Below are positions 61,100-64,000 of a DNA stretch of 64,000 nucleotides, piece by piece (the stretch's first letter is position 1; each line of letters opens with the position of its first letter). A program made the translations under genes and the position numbers. This stretch comes from Maniola hyperantus (taxonomy: Eukaryota; Arthropoda; Insecta; Lepidoptera; Nymphalidae), in assembly GCF_902806685.2 (NCBI RefSeq), contig NC_048557.2, positions 5,700,666 to 5,764,665 on the forward strand, in the 5' to 3' direction. Under the pieces are notes generated by a model. The model was not told the DNA's origin and did no database searches. It worked only from the letters and a program-made list of their open reading frames with translations.

Positions 61100-61292
61100 T
61101 AGCTTATGCTCGCGACTTCGTCCGCGTGGACTACACAAATTTTAAACCCCTATTTCTACCGCTTAGGGGTTGAATTTTCAAAAATCCTTTCTTAGCGGAT
61201 GCCTACGTCATAACAGCTATCTGTATGCCAAATTTCAGCCCGATCCGTCAAGTAGTTCGAGCTGTGCGTTGATAGATCAGTCAGTCAGATAA
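61100..61292 (-). repeat. Interspersed repeat B copy
   Basis: AGCTTATGCTCGCGACTTCG, TACCGCTTAGGGGTTGAATT, CCCGATCCGTCAAGTAGTTC and GATAGATCAGTCAGTCAGAT. The TTTTATATA end is missing. Confidence 0.85.
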
Positions 61293-61488
61293 AACGATAA
61301 ATTGTGAAATACGATAAAGATCATTGTACCTATAATGCTCATTATGTCATTGAAACACATCTTTACCGGTGATTTACTTTGTGAGATAATGAGCACTGAA
61401 TACCTACCTGGTAGGGCTGCCACTTCCATTCCAAAAAAAAAAAGAAGTTGAGTGCCTACTGCAGTCGGGCTTCATCCGGGCTCCGTAG

Positions 61489-61700
61489 CACACGAGTAGA
61501 TATTATAGACCAGAGGGGAAGCTTCACACTAGCTCACGCACACCACGACGTGTCACGGACGCTCCGTTTGCGCCCAGTTCGATGGTAAACGGAGCGTCCG
61601 TGACACGTCGTGGCGTGCGTGAGCTGCGCTATGAGTGAGTGAACCTACAGCCAGCCGCTAGTATGAAGCTTCCCCTCTGGTCTATATATCTACTCGTGTG
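61489..61700. mobile_element. Long fold-back (hairpin) element
   Basis: The outer arms CACACGAGTAGATATTATAG (61489) and CTATATATCTACTCGTGTG (right, to 61700) are inverted. They continue through ACCAGAGGGGAAGCTTCA. Inner arms at 61531-61569 and 61587-61625 are 39 bp with one mismatch around a 17-base loop. The right arm has about 30 extra bases. CCGTAG follows the element at both sides (61483-61488 and 61702-61707), a possible target duplication. No coding capacity. Confidence 0.85.
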
Positions 61701-61704
61701 ACCG

Positions 61705-62105
61705 TAGGACGCATTCAATTTTCACAGTCAAAGTGTTGAACGCTTCTTGCTTCTTCTTCTTGGGCAGTACACTTATTTTCTCATCTTAGCTGAAAAATGT
61801 GTATTTTAAGTCCACATAGCAACAGGAAGTTTTGAAAAATAAATACTAAGTTAAATTTTCACACGAGTCACTTGTTATTTAAAAAAATCCTGGTTATTAG
61901 TGAAGAGGCAACCCTATTTAGTTACAACACGCAACATGCGCTACAATAATATGATAAGTTGCTCGAAGCGCACGCGTGTGATAATTTTAAGTAAATAAAT
62001 TTAAATCGTACACGGCTTTTTTCGAAGGCTTACTGAGTATTCGCAATCACTGAGATAAACTAATTAAAGGAAGTTCTGTGGTGTAGTAGAGATCAGACAT
62101 TCTTT
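61705..62105. other. Unassigned intronic DNA
   Basis: Contains CTTCTTGCTTCTTCTTCTTG at about 61743, perhaps a LINE tail remnant, and otherwise nothing I can place. Confidence 0.4.
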
Positions 62106-62111
62106 ATGTAG

Positions 62112-62245
62112 CTGGTAAGCAAGCAAAGAGGCTGGCGGGAAGTGGCTGGATGAGGAAGGCTGAGGACCGGGTGTGGTGGCGCTCTTTAGGGAAGGCCTAT
62201 GTCCAACAGTGGACGTCCACAGGCTGATGATGATGATGATGATGA
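62112..62245 (+). mobile_element. RTE-type LINE 3' end
   Basis: Encodes SGWMRKAEDRVWWRSLGKAY and VQQWTSTG, followed by a (GATG)n tail at 62226-62243. This is the intact C-terminus of the family seen at 17225-17355 and 36735-37132. Truncated at the 5' end. Confidence 0.86.
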
Positions 62246-62354
62246 AGCAAGCAAAATGTAATTAATTGGTATAATTAATTATGTTTGAATGGTCACATAA
62301 TATTTAATCTAAAACAAATTAAAATCAGTTCTCATAAATGCGAATCAGTTATCA

Positions 62355-62510
62355 TCACCCTTATTATAAATGCGAAAGTGTGTTTGTTTGTTGGTTTGTC
62401 CTTCAATCACGTCGCAACGTCGCGTCGCAACGGATCGACGTGATTTTTTGCATGGGTATTGTGTAATCACTTAACATCTGGTGACGCCGCCTGCTCGTTG
62501 GCTCGATGTC
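62355..62510 (+). repeat. Repeat C fragment joined to a GCGAGCAAACGAG-repeat fragment
   Basis: 62355-62460: CCCTTATTATAAATGCGAAA, CTTCAATCACGTCGCAACGT, TTTTTTGCATGGGTA. 62463-62510: AATCACTTAACATCTGGTGA and GCCGCCTGCTCGTTGGCTCG, a reversed fragment of the repeat at 57880. Confidence 0.72.
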
Positions 62511-62514
62511 TCTA

Positions 62515-63500
62515 TTAAAAATAAAAAAAATAAAAAATAGTACGTCGTAATTCCTACAATTTCAGAAATATTCAAATAACTACCATGTGATGTCTTCTGA
62601 CATTTAAATGGTAATTATTATTATCTCACATATTAAATCACAACATATTTCAGTGACATAATAGCCATCATACATTGATCATAATCTCACTTCGCGAAAC
62701 TGTGTTAATTGTCACTATTAAAACTGCAGATTTTTATCAAAACTTGCTTAACAAGGACAAAACATTAAGTAGGTTCCTAATTATGGTAGAATTGCTTTTA
62801 TGCGTTTAACATCAGTTAGGCACAGAGTAAGGGCATTTGTACACTCACCCATATTCGGTTAGTATCCGTGATTCTTCGTGGCTTCCGTGGCTGTCATACA
62901 AATAATAATAAGCCTTTTATTACTGAAAAACATAGATTTACAATATTATTTCATTACAATTTTAAATGTGTAATTAGATACATGCTTTTAGGTATAAGCA
63001 CTACATTATATAATTGCTAATAATTACAGTAAACATGTTGGTATACAATATTTTCTAGTTTTTTTATTTTATTTTATAAAATACAATTTATTTATTACAT
63101 CATTAAAATTTTGATACTAAATCACAATTTAACAAAACATTTATTTTTGTTTTTATGAAAAGCTCATACTTATTATGTATGTAGATATTAATTGGTATGT
63201 ATAATAGATAGTTATATAATACTAATTTACAATTCATTTTTTTTTTTATAATATTATATAACAATATTATCTTGTTTTTATTTAAAATATTTTTCAAAAA
63301 TTACAATATATTTTGTTTGAATATATGTACATATTATGCATATTAATTGCAAAATTGTCATACAAATACGTAATGTTAATTGCATTGGTGCACACACCAG
63401 CATGCTCAGCCTATGAATCTAAGTGCCTAGCAAAGTAGCAACTAGATAAGTAGCGTAGCGATTAAAATGAGTTCTACTCACTGAATAAAATGAATACCTT
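62515..63500. other. AT-rich intronic DNA without recognised features
   Basis: Very AT-rich at 62930-63360, with TTTTATTTTATTTTATAAAA near 63060. The 64-codon minus-strand frame at 63103-63297 is N/I/K/Y-rich chance translation. Confidence 0.5.
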
Positions 63501-63504
63501 TAAA

Positions 63505-64000
63505 AGGGTCATTTACCAGAACGCTAACAAAAACGAAGACAGGCGATAGTACTAATGATTACTGATATTATGATATTACTAAATAAAACGCGAAAAAATA
63601 TATAAAAAAACTTATATTTTGTTCACGATATATATTGCAAATAAAACATCTGACTGACGTTAGAAGTCAACGAATGTTGCGTAAGTAGGCCACTCTGAGT
63701 CAATGCCGCGTCGGTGACCCCAAAGTCAAAGTCAAATGATTTATTCAAAATAGGTAATTAATAACTCTTTTTGATGGTCAGATGTTGGATTTCTAAGATA
63801 TTGTGGTGATAATTAATACGCAAACTTAAAACTAAAGCTACGAGGGTTCCAAACGCGCCCAGGTCTGAGAAGAGCCCACAACAAACTCAAACCCCAGTTT
63901 TGCACGCTATACATTGCGGGTTTGAAAAATACTAAATCACAAAAACTACAAAATGAGGCAAATGGTTATTGGTATTGGAACAACCCTAAATTTTTGCTAG
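63505..64000. mobile_element. Family T element interrupted by another repeat, runs off the window
   Basis: 63505-63718 matches the left part (CCAGAACGCTAACAAAAACG, CGAATGTTGCGTAAGTAGGC) and 63892-64000 the right part (CCCCAGTTTTGCACGCTATA, AACTACAAAATGAGGCAAAT, TTTTTGCTAG). Between them, about 63722-63890 is a different repeat (AAAGTCAAAGTCAAATGATT to GAAGAGCCCACAACAAACTC), a segment common in Lepidoptera that was inserted into the element. Confidence 0.8.

Larger units (their letters stand above)
60085..64000 (+). other. GH27 intron 2 (incomplete; acceptor not in window)
   Basis: GT at 60085 opens an intron that I cannot close: no exon encoding the expected VHSLGLKFGIY-like continuation is visible up to the window end. 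It is therefore at least 3.9 kb. It holds the hAT MITE (60138-60493), family Q (60513-60691), repeat B (61100-61292), a fold-back element (61489-61700), an RTE tail (62112-62245), repeat C (62355-62460) and family T (63505-64000). Confidence 0.75.

Noticed and set aside
60085..64000. A third GH27 exon within the window.
   Set aside because: I looked for sequence encoding a VHSLGLKFGIY-like or KLDGC-like segment and saw none; everything longer than 100 bp with raised GC content here belongs to a repeat.

Overview
The window is nuclear DNA of an insect, almost certainly a moth or butterfly. The support is an animal glycoside hydrolase family 27 gene with GT/AG introns, three eukaryotic tRNA genes on one strand (one with a canonical tRNA-Tyr intron), tRNA-derived SINEs, non-LTR retrotransposon tails, and many copies of short repeats that I recognise as common in Lepidoptera (a GGGTTCCGTAC repeat carrying (GTCT)n, a repeat ending in (GACT)n, and a repeat with a TCCCGGAAAATCAAAGAGTT core). 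No species can be named. Nothing looks bacterial or viral.

Coding content is very low. The only protein-coding gene I can defend is the 5' end of a lysosomal alpha-galactosidase / alpha-N-acetylgalactosaminidase (GH27) on the + strand: exon 1 at 57240-57409 and exon 2 at 59910-60084, joined in frame by an intron of 2.5 kb. The remaining exons are not seen before position 64000. Three tRNA genes (Asp-GTC, intron-containing Tyr-GTA, Asn-GTT) lie within 0.9 kb on the minus strand at 25.2-26.1 kb. A possible first exon and promoter of another gene lies at about 30.7-30.83 kb, a CpG-rich candidate regulatory block at 11.4-11.7 kb, and a cluster of TGACGTCA-like sites at 17.7-17.9 kb.

Layout: 0-7 kb is a nest of LINE, SINE and short interspersed repeats. 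This includes a reverse-transcriptase tail with a 211-bp internal tandem duplication, and a LINE tail interrupted by a small inverted-repeat element. 7-30 kb is mostly repeat copies around the tRNA cluster, with a 1-kb hAT element (15.0-16.0 kb) and a 361-bp non-autonomous hAT element (21.1-21.5 kb). 30-35 kb is AT-rich and notably repeat-poor downstream of the candidate first exon, as expected of a long first intron or intergenic DNA. 35-57 kb is again repeat-dense: a 5'-inverted (twin-primed) RTE-type LINE at 36.7-37.1 kb, a long GC-rich version of a palindromic element at 40.9-41.4 kb, and several nested or chimeric elements at 53.7-55.3 kb. 57-64 kb is the GH27 gene; its first intron is packed with at least five inverted-repeat elements and its second visible intron holds a hAT MITE and a 212-bp fold-back element.

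I found no new multi-gene system. The things worth a second look are transposon biology (perfect 8-bp target duplications, nested insertions, internal-deletion derivatives, fold-back hairpins) and the candidate promoter/first exon near 30.7 kb. Most open reading frames of 60-160 codons here run across repeat boundaries or overlap each other on both strands, and I do not regard them as genes.
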